DNA of 64,000 nt from Sphingobium chungbukense (GTDB taxonomy: Bacteria; Pseudomonadota; Alphaproteobacteria; Sphingomonadales; Sphingomonadaceae), in assembly GCF_001005725.1 (NCBI RefSeq), contig NZ_LBIC01000001.1, positions 584,501-648,500 of the forward strand, in the 5' to 3' direction. A model generated the notes under the pieces. It worked only from the letters and a program-made list of their open reading frames with translations. It did not search any database and was not told the DNA's origin. The position numbers and the translations under genes were made by a program. This document shows positions 8,434 through 16,861 of the stretch, piece after piece (the first letter of the stretch is position 1; each line of letters opens with the position of its first letter).

Positions 8434-8566
8434 GACGATTGCATGAAATGCAACCAGCTCTTCGTTTTTCGCATTTGCGGTAATTCCCGCTGCACCGCAA
8501 AAGGGACGGGCCTTTCAGGCATCCTCTCCTAAAACTTTCAAGCCGTCCTCTGGGCGGCTTTTTTTT
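8434..8566 (+). ncRNA. Putative small RNA, copy A of a two-member family
   Basis: This intergenic stretch shares about 30 near-identical bases with 15465-15600 (core GCCTTTCAGGCATCCTCTCC followed by TAAAA and CTTTCA). The order of structure elements is also the same. First comes a small hairpin TTGCAT-GAA-ATGCAA (8439-8453), then TTCGCATTTGC with a second stem (TTGCGGT / ACCGCAA), then the conserved single-stranded core with a pyrimidine-rich CCTCTCC. A Rho-independent terminator closes it. The pyrimidine core could pair with Shine-Dalgarno sequences. The 5' end is not determined; it could be a free sRNA or a processed pgmG 3' UTR. Confidence 0.55.
8540..8566 (+). terminator. Rho-independent terminator of copy A
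   Basis: AAGCCGTCC pairs with GGGCGGCTT around a three-base loop (8540-8560), followed by a run of eight T (8559-8566). Confidence 0.85.
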
Positions 8567-8762
8567 GCCCTGCCAGGATCGGCCAATTGCGCTTCCTGCC
8601 GTAGCGTCCTTCCCGCAACAGGAGGAAGGTAAAGCGCGAAGGCGCGAAAATTAGGGCTTTTCGAACGTTAATTTAATCATATTGCTTATACAGGCAGGGC
8701 TTTCAGGGGCCGTTTCACGGTAGGAGTTCATGCCACAGGTCGCACTCAGGAGAGGAATTGTC
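8567..8762 (+). promoter_or_regulatory. AT-rich leader and probable promoter region of the FadL-type gene
   Basis: The segment 8660-8692 is AT-rich against a GC-rich background and contains TTATACA near 8686-8692 as a possible -10. No clear -35 is visible, so no exact promoter is claimed. The ribosome site AGGAGAGG at 8748-8755 precedes the chosen start. Confidence 0.3.
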
Positions 8763-10067
8763 ATGCCATTGCGCCGTCCGATCATTGCCAGTCTTTTGCT
8801 AACCGGCGTGTTGGCGCTGCCCGCTCCCGCCCTGGCGGGTGGCTTCTACCTTCAGGAACAATCCGCGATAGAAACCGGCCGTGCGCTGGCGGGCGCGGGT
8901 GCCGCGGCGGACGATCCGTCGGCCATCTTCTTCAATCCCGCCGCGATGACCAACCTGTCAGGCATCCAGACCTCGATCGGTGGCAGCGCCCTCATGGCTT
9001 CCGCGCATCAGACCAATCGCGGCACCAATCGCACCGTGCCGACGCTGCCGGGGGTGAAGGTGCCCGTAACGGGCAATGACGGCGGCAATCCGTTCGAAAA
9101 GGTCATTCCCATTCCCAGCTTCTATGTGACGGGCCAGGTCACCGACCGCCTGTGGCTGGGCGTGGGTGTCAACGCCCCCTTTGGTCTGAAGCTGAAATAT
9201 GACGACGGCTTCTTCGGCCGCTATGACTCGCTCTACACCAATCTCAAAACCTATAATATCCAGTCCAGCGCCGCGTATAAGCTCAACGACAATTTCTCGA
9301 TCGGCGGCGGCGTCGACGTGCAATATGTGAAGGCGACGCTGACCAATGCCCTGCCGCAGCTTTCGCCGCTGGCCCCGGCCGACGGTTTCGCGCGGCTGAA
9401 GGGCGATGACTGGTCGGTCGGCTGGAACGCAGGCCTGTTCTATACCAACGGCGCCACCAATGTCGGCGTCTCCTACCGTTCGGGCATCAAGCACAAGCTG
9501 ACCGGCACGCAAACCATATCGGGGCTTCTGGGTCCGATCGCCGCGGCCAACAGCGCGCTGGATGCCTCGGCGCCGCTCGACCTCCCCGATATCGTCACCG
9601 TGGGGTTCATGCACCGCCTGACCCCGAACCTGCGCGCGATGATCAGCGGCCGCTGGTATAATTGGTCGAAGTTCAAGGGCATCGCCATCACCTCCGCCGC
9701 CGGCACCTCCAACAAGGAACTGGATTACAAGGACAGCTACAGCGTCAGCCTGGGCGGCGAATATGATGTCAGCCCCGCTCTGACCCTGCGCGCAGGCACG
9801 ATGTTCGACCGCACGCCGACCAATGCGCAGCATCTGACGACCCGCGTGCCCGATGGCGATCGGGCCTGGTTGACGGGCGGGGCGACTTTCAACATCTCGC
9901 CTGCCTTCGCGCTCAACGTCAGCTACGCGCATACCTTCGTGGAAAAGGCGAACATCGTCCGTCCGGACAGCTATTATCCCACGCCCGCGACCGTGACGGC
10001 GACCACTTTGGCGCAGACCAGCGGCAATGCGGATCAGGTCGCCGCATCGCTGACGGCCCGTTTTTGA
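8763..10067 (+). CDS. FadL/OmpP1/TodX-type outer-membrane transport protein
   Basis: FadL-type 14-strand barrels carry long-chain fatty acids or hydrophobic substrates across the outer membrane. A clear signal peptide ends in ALA before GGFYLQEQS, where the mature protein starts with the family's N-terminal hatch sequence. The NPA motif (FFNPAAMTNL) follows, and the protein ends in an aromatic-terminated strand (ASLTARF) as barrels do. The start at 8763 follows AGGAGAGG with ideal spacing; an upstream ATG at 8730 is possible. The protein is 434 residues long and monocistronic, bounded by terminators on both sides. The substrate is unknown. Confidence 0.9.
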   Translation: MPLRRPIIASLLLTGVLALPAPALAGGFYLQEQSAIETGRALAGAGAAADDPSAIFFNPAAMTNLSGIQTSIGGSALMASAHQTNRGTNRTVPTLPGVKVPVTGNDGGNPFEKVIPIPSFYVTGQVTDRLWLGVGVNAPFGLKLKYDDGFFGRYDSLYTNLKTYNIQSSAAYKLNDNFSIGGGVDVQYVKATLTNALPQLSPLAPADGFARLKGDDWSVGWNAGLFYTNGATNVGVSYRSGIKHKLTGTQTISGLLGPIAAANSALDASAPLDLPDIVTVGFMHRLTPNLRAMISGRWYNWSKFKGIAITSAAGTSNKELDYKDSYSVSLGGEYDVSPALTLRAGTMFDRTPTNAQHLTTRVPDGDRAWLTGGATFNISPAFALNVSYAHTFVEKANIVRPDSYYPTPATVTATTLAQTSGNADQVAASLTARF

Positions 10068-10148
10068 TGAAGGAGCCGTGCCGCTCGTTTCGGCTTTGCT
10101 GAAACGCAAAACAGCTCGCGCTTCTAACTTTCATCATTAATCCCTATA

Positions 10149-10177
10149 GGGGCTCCATCATCATGGAGCCCCTTTTT
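10149..10177 (+). terminator. Terminator hairpin directly before the ispG start
   Basis: GGGGCTCCA (10149-10157) pairs with TGGAGCCCC (10164-10172), followed by five T (10173-10177). It should end FadL-gene transcription. The ispG ATG begins only two bases later, and the only Shine-Dalgarno-like GGAG (10165-10168) lies inside the 3' arm. Confidence 0.85.
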
Positions 10178-10178
10178 C

Positions 10179-11339
10179 ATGTCCGATCATAATCCCGGCC
10201 TGCGTCCCTGGCGCGACATCGCCCGCCGCCAATGCCGCCAGATCATGGTCGGCGATGTGCCCGTGGGCGGTGGCGCCCCGGTCACGGTGCAGACGATGAC
10301 CAACACGCCGACCCACGATGTCAAGGCGACGATCGACCAGATCCGTCGCTGCGAGGAAGTGGGCGTGGACATTATCCGCGTCTCCTGTCCCGACGAGGCA
10401 TCCACGGCAGCCCTCAAGCAGATCGTCCGCGCCGCCCGCGTGCCGATCGTTGCCGACATCCATTTCCATTATAAGCGCGCGCTGGAAGCCGCCGATGCGG
10501 GCGCCGCCTGCCTGCGCATCAACCCCGGCAATATCGGCAGCGAGGCGCGGGTGAAGGAAGTGGTCGACGCGGCCAAGGCCAATGGCTGTTCGATCCGTAT
10601 CGGCGTCAATGCAGGCTCCCTCGAAAAGGACCTGCTCGAAAAATATGGCGAGCCTTGTCCGGAGGCGCTGGTGGAAAGCGCGCTCGACCATATCAAGCTG
10701 CTCCAGGACCAGGATTTCCATGAATATAAGGTCGCGGTGAAGGCGAGCGACGTCTTCCTGGCCGTCGCCGCCTATATGCAGTTGGCCGAAGCGGTCGATT
10801 GTCCGCTTCACCTGGGCATCACCGAGGCGGGCGGGCTGATCGGCGGCACGGTGAAGAGCGCGATCGGCATCGGCAACCTGCTCTGGGCCGGGATCGGCGA
10901 TACCATCCGCGTCTCCCTTTCCGCCGAACCGGAAGAGGAAGTGCGGGTCGGCTATGAAATCCTGAAATCGCTCGGCATTCGGACACGTGGGGTCAAGGTC
11001 ATCTCCTGCCCCAGTTGCGCGCGTCAAGGTTTCGACGTGATCCGAACCGTGCAGGCGCTGGAGGAACGGCTCCAGCATATCCACACGCCCTTATCGCTGT
11101 CCGTGCTGGGCTGCGTGGTGAATGGCCCCGGTGAGGCGCGGGAAACCGATATCGGCCTGACGGGCGGCGGCGCGGGCAAGCATATGGTCTATTTGTCCGG
11201 CCTCACCGATCATACGATTCAGGACGAAGGCATGATCGACCATATCGTCAGCCTCGTGGAAGCCAAGGCGGCGGAGATCGAAGCGGCAAAGCTGGAGGCT
11301 GAAACCACCGACGCGGGAAAGGCGGAAGCGGCGGAATAA
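10179..11339 (+). CDS. ispG: (E)-4-hydroxy-3-methylbut-2-enyl-diphosphate synthase
   Basis: IspG (GcpE) converts MEcPP to HMBPP in the MEP isoprenoid pathway, using a 4Fe-4S cluster. The TIM-barrel N-terminus holds VQTMTNTPT and [10 protein letters not shown]. The cluster ligands are Cys277, Cys280 (SCPSCARQG) and Cys312, with the fourth ligand Glu319 in [10 protein letters not shown]. The length of 386 residues is usual, with an Ala/Glu-rich C-terminal tail. The only sensible ATG is at 10179, immediately after a terminator hairpin that sequesters the nearest SD-like sequence. An EamA transporter gene follows after 16 bp. Confidence 0.95.
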   Translation: MSDHNPGLRPWRDIARRQCRQIMVGDVPVGGGAPVTVQTMTNTPTHDVKATIDQIRRCEEVGVDIIRVSCPDEASTAALKQIVRAARVPIVADIHFHYKRALEAADAGAACLRINPGNIGSEARVKEVVDAAKANGCSIRIGVNAGSLEKDLLEKYGEPCPEALVESALDHIKLLQDQDFHEYKVAVKASDVFLAVAAYMQLAEAVDCPLHLGITEAGGLIGGTVKSAIGIGNLLWAGIGDTIRVSLSAEPEEEVRVGYEILKSLGIRTRGVKVISCPSCARQGFDVIRTVQALEERLQHIHTPLSLSVLGCVVNGPGEARETDIGLTGGGAGKHMVYLSGLTDHTIQDEGMIDHIVSLVEAKAAEIEAAKLEAETTDAGKAEAAE

Positions 11340-11355
11340 GCCGCTTTCCTCCACC

Positions 11356-12264
11356 ATGATGGCGACCCGCTCCGTCCTTCTTCCCTTCGCGGTCTGTTGC
11401 CTGGGGGTTACGCTGTTTTCCGTGATGGATGCGGCGATGAAGGGACTGAGCCTTTCCATCGGCCTTTTCAACGCCCTGTTCTGGCGCGCCGTGGCGGGTA
11501 GCGTGCTGGGGCTGGCGTTGATGCTGCTGACCCGGCAGCGTTGGCCGGACCGAACGGTGCTGCGGCTGCATCTGTTGCGTGGCCTGGTCGTGGCGGCAAT
11601 GGCGAGCCTGTTCTTCTGGGCGATCATGCGCTTGCCTTTGGCCGAAGCCATAGCGCTGTCCTTCATCGCGCCGCTCATCGCGCTCTACCTCGCGGGGCTG
11701 CTGCTCAAGGAGCGGATCGGACGGCGGGCGATCGGCGCGTCGATGCTCGGACTGGTCGGCGTCGGCGTGATCCTGTCCGGACGGATGCGGGGCGATTATG
11801 ATCTGAACGCCCTGATGGGGGCGGGTGCGGTGCTGCTTTCGGCAATGCTGTTCGCCTGGAATCTCATTCTTCAACGGCAACAGGCGCAGTTGGCTTCACC
11901 CATAGAGGTCGCCTTCTTCCAGCATATCGTCATGCTTGCCGTATTCGCTCTCTTCGCCGTGATCGCCCGATGGACGCCGGTCGTATCCGGCGGCGGGTCA
12001 TGGGCGCTGATCATTCTGGCGGCGATCCTTGCCTTCACGTCGCTGGCGGCGCTTGCCTGGGCCTATGCGCGGGCAGAGGCGCAGGTCCTGATCCCGGTGG
12101 AATATACCGCCTTCGTCTGGGCCGCGATCATCGGCTGGCTGGCCTTTGGCGATCGGTTGACGCCGACGACCATGATCGGTGCGCTGCTGATCGTGATCGG
12201 ATGCCTGATCGCGTCCCGCACAGGACCGGCCGGGCCGCCGCATGTCGAACCGTCGATGGCCTGA
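11356..12264 (+). CDS. EamA (drug/metabolite transporter) family permease
   Basis: The 302-residue protein is hydrophobic throughout, with about ten membrane segments arranged as two EamA repeats. The second repeat ends in the typical YTAFVWAAIIGWLAFGD pattern. These permeases export or import small metabolites across the inner membrane, and the substrate cannot be told from sequence. It begins 16 bp after ispG and ends 10 bp before the GNAT gene, so the three may be cotranscribed. Confidence 0.85.
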   Translation: MMATRSVLLPFAVCCLGVTLFSVMDAAMKGLSLSIGLFNALFWRAVAGSVLGLALMLLTRQRWPDRTVLRLHLLRGLVVAAMASLFFWAIMRLPLAEAIALSFIAPLIALYLAGLLLKERIGRRAIGASMLGLVGVGVILSGRMRGDYDLNALMGAGAVLLSAMLFAWNLILQRQQAQLASPIEVAFFQHIVMLAVFALFAVIARWTPVVSGGGSWALIILAAILAFTSLAALAWAYARAEAQVLIPVEYTAFVWAAIIGWLAFGDRLTPTTMIGALLIVIGCLIASRTGPAGPPHVEPSMA

Positions 12265-12274
12265 AAGGAAAAGC

Positions 12275-12766
12275 ATGACCGTCACCATCCGCGAGGCCGT
12301 TCGTTCCGACATCGGGGCGATCCACGGTTTCATCCTTGCCTTGGCCGACTATGAAAAATTGTCCCACGAGGTGAAGGCGGAGCGTGCCAGCCTGGACAAA
12401 TATCTCTTCGGTCCGCGTCCCATGGCCGAAGTGCTGATCGCGGAAAATGACGGCCAGGCCATCGGCTTTGCGCTTTTTTTCCACAATTTCTCGACCTTCG
12501 AGGGGCGGCCGGGAATTTATCTGGAGGATTTGTTCGTCATCCCCGAAGCGCGGGGCCTGGGCGCGGGCAAGGCGCTGCTTTCCCGCCTTGCGCAGCTGGC
12601 GCTGGAGCGCGATTGCGCGCGGCTCGAATGGTGGGTGCTGGACTGGAACGAACCGTCCATCGCCTTCTACCGTTCGCTGGGCGCCCGGCCGATGGATGAA
12701 TGGACGGTACAGCGCGTCGACGGCGAGGCGCTCAGCGCCTTGGCTTCAGCGCATCCTGCACGCTAA
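12275..12766 (+). CDS. GNAT family N-acetyltransferase
   Basis: The 163-residue protein has the GNAT fold: a beta-bulge strand IYLEDLFVIPEARG followed by the acetyl-CoA loop GLGAGKALL (Q/R-x-x-G-x-G/A pattern), then EWWVLDWNEPSIAFYRSLGA. This combination is typical of the diamine/amino-acid acetyltransferase subgroup. The ATG at 12275 was chosen because AAAGGAAAAGC precedes it and it does not overlap the upstream gene. Its last 35 bp overlap a small antisense reading frame. The substrate is unknown. Confidence 0.88.
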   Translation: MTVTIREAVRSDIGAIHGFILALADYEKLSHEVKAERASLDKYLFGPRPMAEVLIAENDGQAIGFALFFHNFSTFEGRPGIYLEDLFVIPEARGLGAGKALLSRLAQLALERDCARLEWWVLDWNEPSIAFYRSLGARPMDEWTVQRVDGEALSALASAHPAR

Positions 12767-12836
12767 CGCCCAGCAACACGGCGGTAAAGCCGCCAAGCGC
12801 GACGATGACGAGGAGGGGATAAACGGTGGCGATCAT
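12732..12836 (-). CDS. Small single-pass membrane protein (34 residues), unrecognised
   Basis: A 34-codon frame on the minus strand reads MIATVYPLLVIVALGG and continues as one strongly hydrophobic helix, ending in a basic tail (DALKPRR). GGAG stands eight bases before its ATG, an excellent ribosome site. The composition, one membrane segment plus a cytosolic positive tail, is typical of real bacterial small membrane proteins that modulate larger complexes. It lies divergent to ftsK and overlaps the 3' end of the GNAT gene by 35 bp. No family is recognised. Confidence 0.5.
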   Translation of the reverse strand: MIATVYPLLVIVALGGFTAVLLGVSVQDALKPRR

Positions 12837-12997
12837 GACGAAATCTCCTTGTTCCACCGCTTTTGCGCGGTTCTGCGCCGCATCGACATAAGGAATGTTA
12901 CGGAGCCGGCGGGACGAGCCGAGGGGGCGGACTCTTGACGGGGACTCCCTCCCCGGCGCATTGTGCCGGACCGGAACATTTGGGGGACAAGAAAGGC

Positions 12998-15319
12998 ATG
13001 GCTGTCGGCCGTGGAGCCAAACGCACGCCGGAATGGCGCGAAATGCTGAAACGCAGCCTGATCCGCAGCGGCGCGCTGATCGGATCGATTGCGCTGATCC
13101 TCGCGACCCTGTTCCTGGCCCTGGCGCTGCTCAGCTATCAGCCGAGCGATCCGTCGATGAACACGGTGGCGGGCGAGCAGGTGCAGAATATCATGCAGGC
13201 CCCTGGCGCCTGGGTGGCCGATTTCCTGCTCTGGCTGCTGGGCGTGCCGGTGGCGCTGGTGCTGCCGCTGATGGCCATCACGGCGCGGCGGCTGTGGGGC
13301 GATCAGGACATGAGCGGGTGGAAGGCGCAGTTCGGCAAATGTTTTGCCGGCATCGTGTTCGTCGGCATAGCCCTGGCGCTGTTCCAGACCAATCCGCTGG
13401 TCGGTCTGCCCGCCGGATGGGGCGGCATCATCGCACTGGTGACGGCAAGGGGAGTCATGAGCCTGACCGCACAGGCTCCCGCCGCGCAGGGATGGATCAC
13501 GGGCATATTGGTCGTGCTGACGCTGATTGCGGGCGCGGTCTGCTGGTATCGCAGCCTCGCCCTGGAAAAGCCGATCATCGCGTTGCGCAGGCCTTCGCTG
13601 CCCCGTCTGTCTCTGCCCCGACCGGCTTTCGCACTGGCGGGTCCCGCGCCGGTGGTCGATGCGGATGAAGAGGATGAGCTGTTCGAGCGTGTCGCCGCGC
13701 CGCGCAAGACCGTCTCCAACGAACCCAAGCCGCCGATCAATATCCAGACGCCCAAGCCCGCTCCGGTGCAGCGGAGCATGGCGCCGGTCAGCCAGGACGA
13801 TCTGTTCGGCAACAGTTCCCTGCCTTCTCCCGACCTGCTCAATCCGATTCCGGCGAGCCAGGGGGCGAAGATCGACAAGGCCGCTCTGGAGCGCAATGCG
13901 CGCCTGCTGGAGAGCGTGCTCGACGACTTCCATGTGAAGGGCAATATCGTCGAGGTCCGGCCCGGTCCGGTCGTCACCATGTACGAACTGGAACCCGCGC
14001 CGGGCATCAAGGCGAGCCGTGTGATCGCGCTGGCCGACGATATCGCCCGCAACATGTCGGCGCTGTCCGCCCGCGTGGCGACGATTCCGGGCCGCACGGT
14101 GATCGGCATCGAACTGCCCAACGCGAACCGGGAAGGCGTGTCTTTCCGCGAACTCATCACCAGCGAGCAGTTCGGGCAGGAAGCGACCCTGCCGATCATC
14201 CTGGGCAAGAATATCTCGGGCGAACCGATCATCGCCGACCTGGCGCCTATGCCGCATCTGCTGATCGCCGGTACGACGGGTTCGGGCAAGTCGGTGGGTC
14301 TCAACGCCATGATCCTATCGTTGCTCTATCGCATGACGCCGGACCAGCTGCGCCTGATCATGATCGACCCGAAGATGCTGGAACTGTCGACCTATGACGA
14401 CATTCCGCACCTTCTCTCGCCGGTCGTCACCGAACCGGCCAAGGCGATCCGTGCATTGAAATGGGCGGTGGAGCAGATGGAGGACCGTTATCGCATGATG
14501 GCGTCGATTTCCGTCCGCAACCTCGCCAATTATAACGAGAAGGTCCGCGCCGCGAAGGCGAAGGGCAAGCCCTTGGGCCGCCGCGTGCAGACCGGCTATG
14601 ATCCCGAAACCGGCAAGCCGATCTATGAGGAGGAGCAGCTCGATTTCCAGCCGCTGCCGCAGATCGTTGTGGTGGTGGACGAGCTGGCCGACCTGATGAT
14701 GACGGCGGGCAAGGAAGTCGAATTCCTGATCCAGCGGCTTGCCCAGAAGGCGCGCGCTGCGGGGATCCACCTGATCCTGGCGACGCAGCGGCCCTCGGTC
14801 GACGTCATCACCGGCGTGATCAAGGCGAACCTGCCGACCCGCATCAGTTTCTTCGTCACGTCGAAGATCGACAGCCGCACGATTCTGGGTGAGCAGGGCG
14901 CCGAACAGCTTCTGGGCAAGGGCGACATGCTCTACATGCATGGCGGCAAGGGCCTGATGCGCGTCCATGGGCCCTTCGTGTCGGACGACGAGGTGCGTGT
15001 GGTGGCCGATCACTGGCGCGCCCAGGGCCAGCCCGACTATATCGCCGCCGTCACCGAGGAACCGGAGGAAGGCAGCTTCGCGCTCGACGGCGTCGACCTG
15101 GGCGACGACAGCCCCGATGCGCAGCTCTTCCGCAAGGCCTGCCAGCTCGTTTTCGAGAATCAGAAGGCCTCGACAAGCTGGCTCCAGCGCCAGTTGCGCA
15201 TCGGTTACAACAGCGCCGCCCGCCTGATCGAGCAGATGGAGGAACAGGGCCTGGTGGGTCCGCCCAACCATGTCGGCCGCCGCGAAGTGCTGCGCGATGA
15301 AGGCGGCAACCCGCTCTGA
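12998..15319 (+). CDS. ftsK: DNA translocase FtsK
   Basis: FtsK anchors at the septum, pumps DNA and activates XerCD dimer resolution at dif. The protein has an N-terminal region with four membrane segments (about residues 20-190), a short proline-rich linker and the RecA-like motor with Walker A GTTGSGKS at 425-432. The VVVVDELADLM Walker B comes next. A C-terminal winged-helix gamma domain (STSWLQRQLRIGYNSAARLIEQME) reads KOPS. It has 773 residues; the ATG at 12998 follows GAAAGG, while an upstream frame lacks conservation. It is preceded by a divergent small membrane protein gene and followed by an sRNA-like module. Confidence 0.95.
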   Translation: MAVGRGAKRTPEWREMLKRSLIRSGALIGSIALILATLFLALALLSYQPSDPSMNTVAGEQVQNIMQAPGAWVADFLLWLLGVPVALVLPLMAITARRLWGDQDMSGWKAQFGKCFAGIVFVGIALALFQTNPLVGLPAGWGGIIALVTARGVMSLTAQAPAAQGWITGILVVLTLIAGAVCWYRSLALEKPIIALRRPSLPRLSLPRPAFALAGPAPVVDADEEDELFERVAAPRKTVSNEPKPPINIQTPKPAPVQRSMAPVSQDDLFGNSSLPSPDLLNPIPASQGAKIDKAALERNARLLESVLDDFHVKGNIVEVRPGPVVTMYELEPAPGIKASRVIALADDIARNMSALSARVATIPGRTVIGIELPNANREGVSFRELITSEQFGQEATLPIILGKNISGEPIIADLAPMPHLLIAGTTGSGKSVGLNAMILSLLYRMTPDQLRLIMIDPKMLELSTYDDIPHLLSPVVTEPAKAIRALKWAVEQMEDRYRMMASISVRNLANYNEKVRAAKAKGKPLGRRVQTGYDPETGKPIYEEEQLDFQPLPQIVVVVDELADLMMTAGKEVEFLIQRLAQKARAAGIHLILATQRPSVDVITGVIKANLPTRISFFVTSKIDSRTILGEQGAEQLLGKGDMLYMHGGKGLMRVHGPFVSDDEVRVVADHWRAQGQPDYIAAVTEEPEEGSFALDGVDLGDDSPDAQLFRKACQLVFENQKASTSWLQRQLRIGYNSAARLIEQMEEQGLVGPPNHVGRREVLRDEGGNPL

Positions 15320-15464
15320 TCCTGTCGGCGGGAAAAATTTTCATTTGGGCTGATGCGAAAAAGTCACTGCCCATTTCGCTCTGAAACGGGATTTTGCGTG
15401 GCTCTTGGGCCTTTTGTGGGCCCGCAAGGCAGGTGGGGAGCCGCAGAAATCCCTGATTTTCAAG

Positions 15465-15600
15465 GCTGATTGCATTTCATGCAATCGCTCTTGATTTCTT
15501 CGCATTTGCAGCGAAGCGCGATTTGCCCGAAGAGAGACCTGCCTTTCAGGCATCCTCTCCTAAAAACTTTCAGGCTGGTCTTCGGATCAGCCTTTTTTTT
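15465..15600 (+). ncRNA. Putative small RNA, copy B of a two-member family
   Basis: It shares the conserved core GCCTTTCAGGCATCCTCTCC plus TAAAA and CTTTCA with copy A at 8434-8566. It begins with a perfect seven-pair hairpin ATTGCAT-TTC-ATGCAAT (15469-15485). A second hairpin, CTTCGC / GCGAAG around 15498-15516, follows before the core. A UUCG-capped terminator ends it. Stem sequences have diverged from copy A while structure order and the unpaired core are kept, which is the pattern expected of a trans-acting RNA. The 5' end is not known. Confidence 0.58.
15572..15600 (+). terminator. UUCG-capped Rho-independent terminator of copy B
   Basis: AGGCTGGTC and GATCAGCCT form a nine-pair stem closed by a C(TTCG)G tetraloop (15572-15593), followed by eight T. 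Confidence 0.9.
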
Positions 15601-15765
15601 GTCATCGCGCCCCGCTAAGCAGAAGCCGCTACCGCAGCGCCTAAAAAATAAATCGGGAGAGGGGCCGCCGGAAAGACCGGCACGGGCGAAGCGGGAGCAG
15701 AGGGGGATTGAGCGGCCGTGCCGCTCTCCCCCTTGCCGTTCGAGCCAACCGGTTGTTACTTTTAT

Positions 15766-15790
15766 GGAACGAGTGGGTTCACAGCGGGTT
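15766..15790 (+). promoter_or_regulatory. Possible ECF/EcfG-type promoter upstream of lolA
   Basis: GGAAC at 15766-15770 is followed after 16 bases by GGTT (15787-15790). The alphaproteobacterial general-stress sigma consensus is GGAAC-N16/17-CGTT, so this is one mismatch away. It lies 50 bp before the lolA start. Chance occurrence is quite possible. Confidence 0.25.
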
Positions 15791-15839
15791 CAACCCCTGC
15801 CACCTACGCTCTTCATCCCGAACAACCGGAGATAATTGC

Positions 15840-16493
15840 ATGAAGCGCATCCTTGCGCCCTCCACCCTGACCCTGGCTTCCATGATGCTTGCCGTCGTGC
15901 CTTTCGCGCTGCCGACGACATCGGCCATGGCGCAGGCGGATCAGTCCGACCTCTCGAAGGTCAACGCCTATATCCGCGCCGTCACCACCATGACCGCCGA
16001 TTTCGCGCAGACGGATCGCAACGGGCAGACGCTGACCGGCCAGCTCACCATCAAGCAGCCGGGCAAGATCCGCTTCCAATATCAGAAGGGCGTGCCCCTC
16101 CTGATCGTGGGTGACGGCAAGGCGCTGACCATGATCGATTATGAAGTGCGCCAGGTGCAGCGCTGGCCGATCGGCAATTCGCCTCTGGGCGCGCTCATCG
16201 ATCCCAACAAGGACCTGTCGAAATTCGGCAAGGTGATCCCGACCGGCGATCCCACCATATTGAGCGTCCAGGCGCGCGATCCCAAGCGGCCCGAATATGG
16301 CACCATCACCATGATCTTCAAACGCGACGCGGCGAGCCCGGCGGGCTTGCAGCTGTACGGCTGGGTGGCGCTGGACTCGCAGAACAATCGGACAGCGGTC
16401 AAGCTTTCCAACCAGCGTTATGGCGTGCCGGTGGCCGATTCCGCCTTCCGCTGGACCGATCCTCGACCCAAGGGGCGCGCAGCGGGCGGTTAA
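15840..16493 (+). CDS. lolA: Outer-membrane lipoprotein carrier protein LolA-like
   Basis: LolA ferries lipoproteins from LolCDE through the periplasm to the outer membrane. A signal peptide (about residues 1-31, ending AMAQA) precedes the conserved MTADFAQTD segment and the strand pair GQLTIKQPGKIRFQY typical of the LolA barrel. The product is 217 residues. The ATG at 15840 has CCGGAG eight bases upstream and opens directly on the signal peptide; the longer frame from 15708 does not look coding. A strong terminator follows 160 bp downstream. Confidence 0.88.
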   Translation: MKRILAPSTLTLASMMLAVVPFALPTTSAMAQADQSDLSKVNAYIRAVTTMTADFAQTDRNGQTLTGQLTIKQPGKIRFQYQKGVPLLIVGDGKALTMIDYEVRQVQRWPIGNSPLGALIDPNKDLSKFGKVIPTGDPTILSVQARDPKRPEYGTITMIFKRDAASPAGLQLYGWVALDSQNNRTAVKLSNQRYGVPVADSAFRWTDPRPKGRAAGG

Positions 16494-16655
16494 GCGGGTC
16501 ACAGCTGCGACGGGCCGAGAAGTTTTCAGAACCGTTCATCTGAGGCTCATATCCCCAGTCCTAAAAAGAACTCCACGGCGCGAGACGAAACCGGGATTTC
16601 CCCCCTGTTACCCGGAACCCCGCTCCCGCCGCAAAGCGCTTCAAGGGCGCGATCG

Positions 16656-16693
16656 AGGCCCCCGTTCCATGCCCCCGGAGCGGGGGCCTTTTT
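16656..16693 (+). terminator. Rho-independent terminator downstream of lolA
   Basis: AGGCCCCCG (16656-16664) pairs with CGGGGGCCT (16681-16689), followed by five T (16689-16693). Confidence 0.85.
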
Positions 16694-16861
16694 GCTATGT
16701 GTCGTCATTTGGCCCAAGGAGGGCTGCAAATAGCGGCTTTCTGCGCTTCCGGTGCTCACGACCTGTAAGGTCGCTGCGTTTAAACGAGGCGCGTGACTCG
16801 TTTAAAGGTTCTCGAAATCCACTATTTTCGCTCCACCCTGGGCCAAATGACGACACATAGC
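16694..16861. repeat. 168-bp inverted-repeat element with internal palindromes
   Basis: The ends are a perfect 23-bp inverted repeat, 16694-16716 against 16839-16861 (outer bases GCTATGTGTCGTC). Further in, the arms remain related but imperfect (AAATAGCGGCTTTC at 16728-16741 against GAAATCCACTATTTT). Two inner hairpins follow: CGACCT-GTA-AGGTCG (16759-16773) and TTTAAACGAG (16779-16788) with CTCGTTTAAA (16797-16806). The element begins exactly after the lolA terminator T-tract and ends 63 bp before xth. It encodes no convincing protein. It could be a MITE-like mobile repeat or a structured RNA/bidirectional attenuator. Confidence 0.65.

Noticed and set aside
8262..8522. Minus-strand peptides starting MPER.. 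at both sRNA copies (8522 and 15553), which look alike
   Set aside because: The likeness comes from the conserved RNA core read in antisense. There is no ribosome site, and the frames diverge in length and continue into non-homologous sequence.
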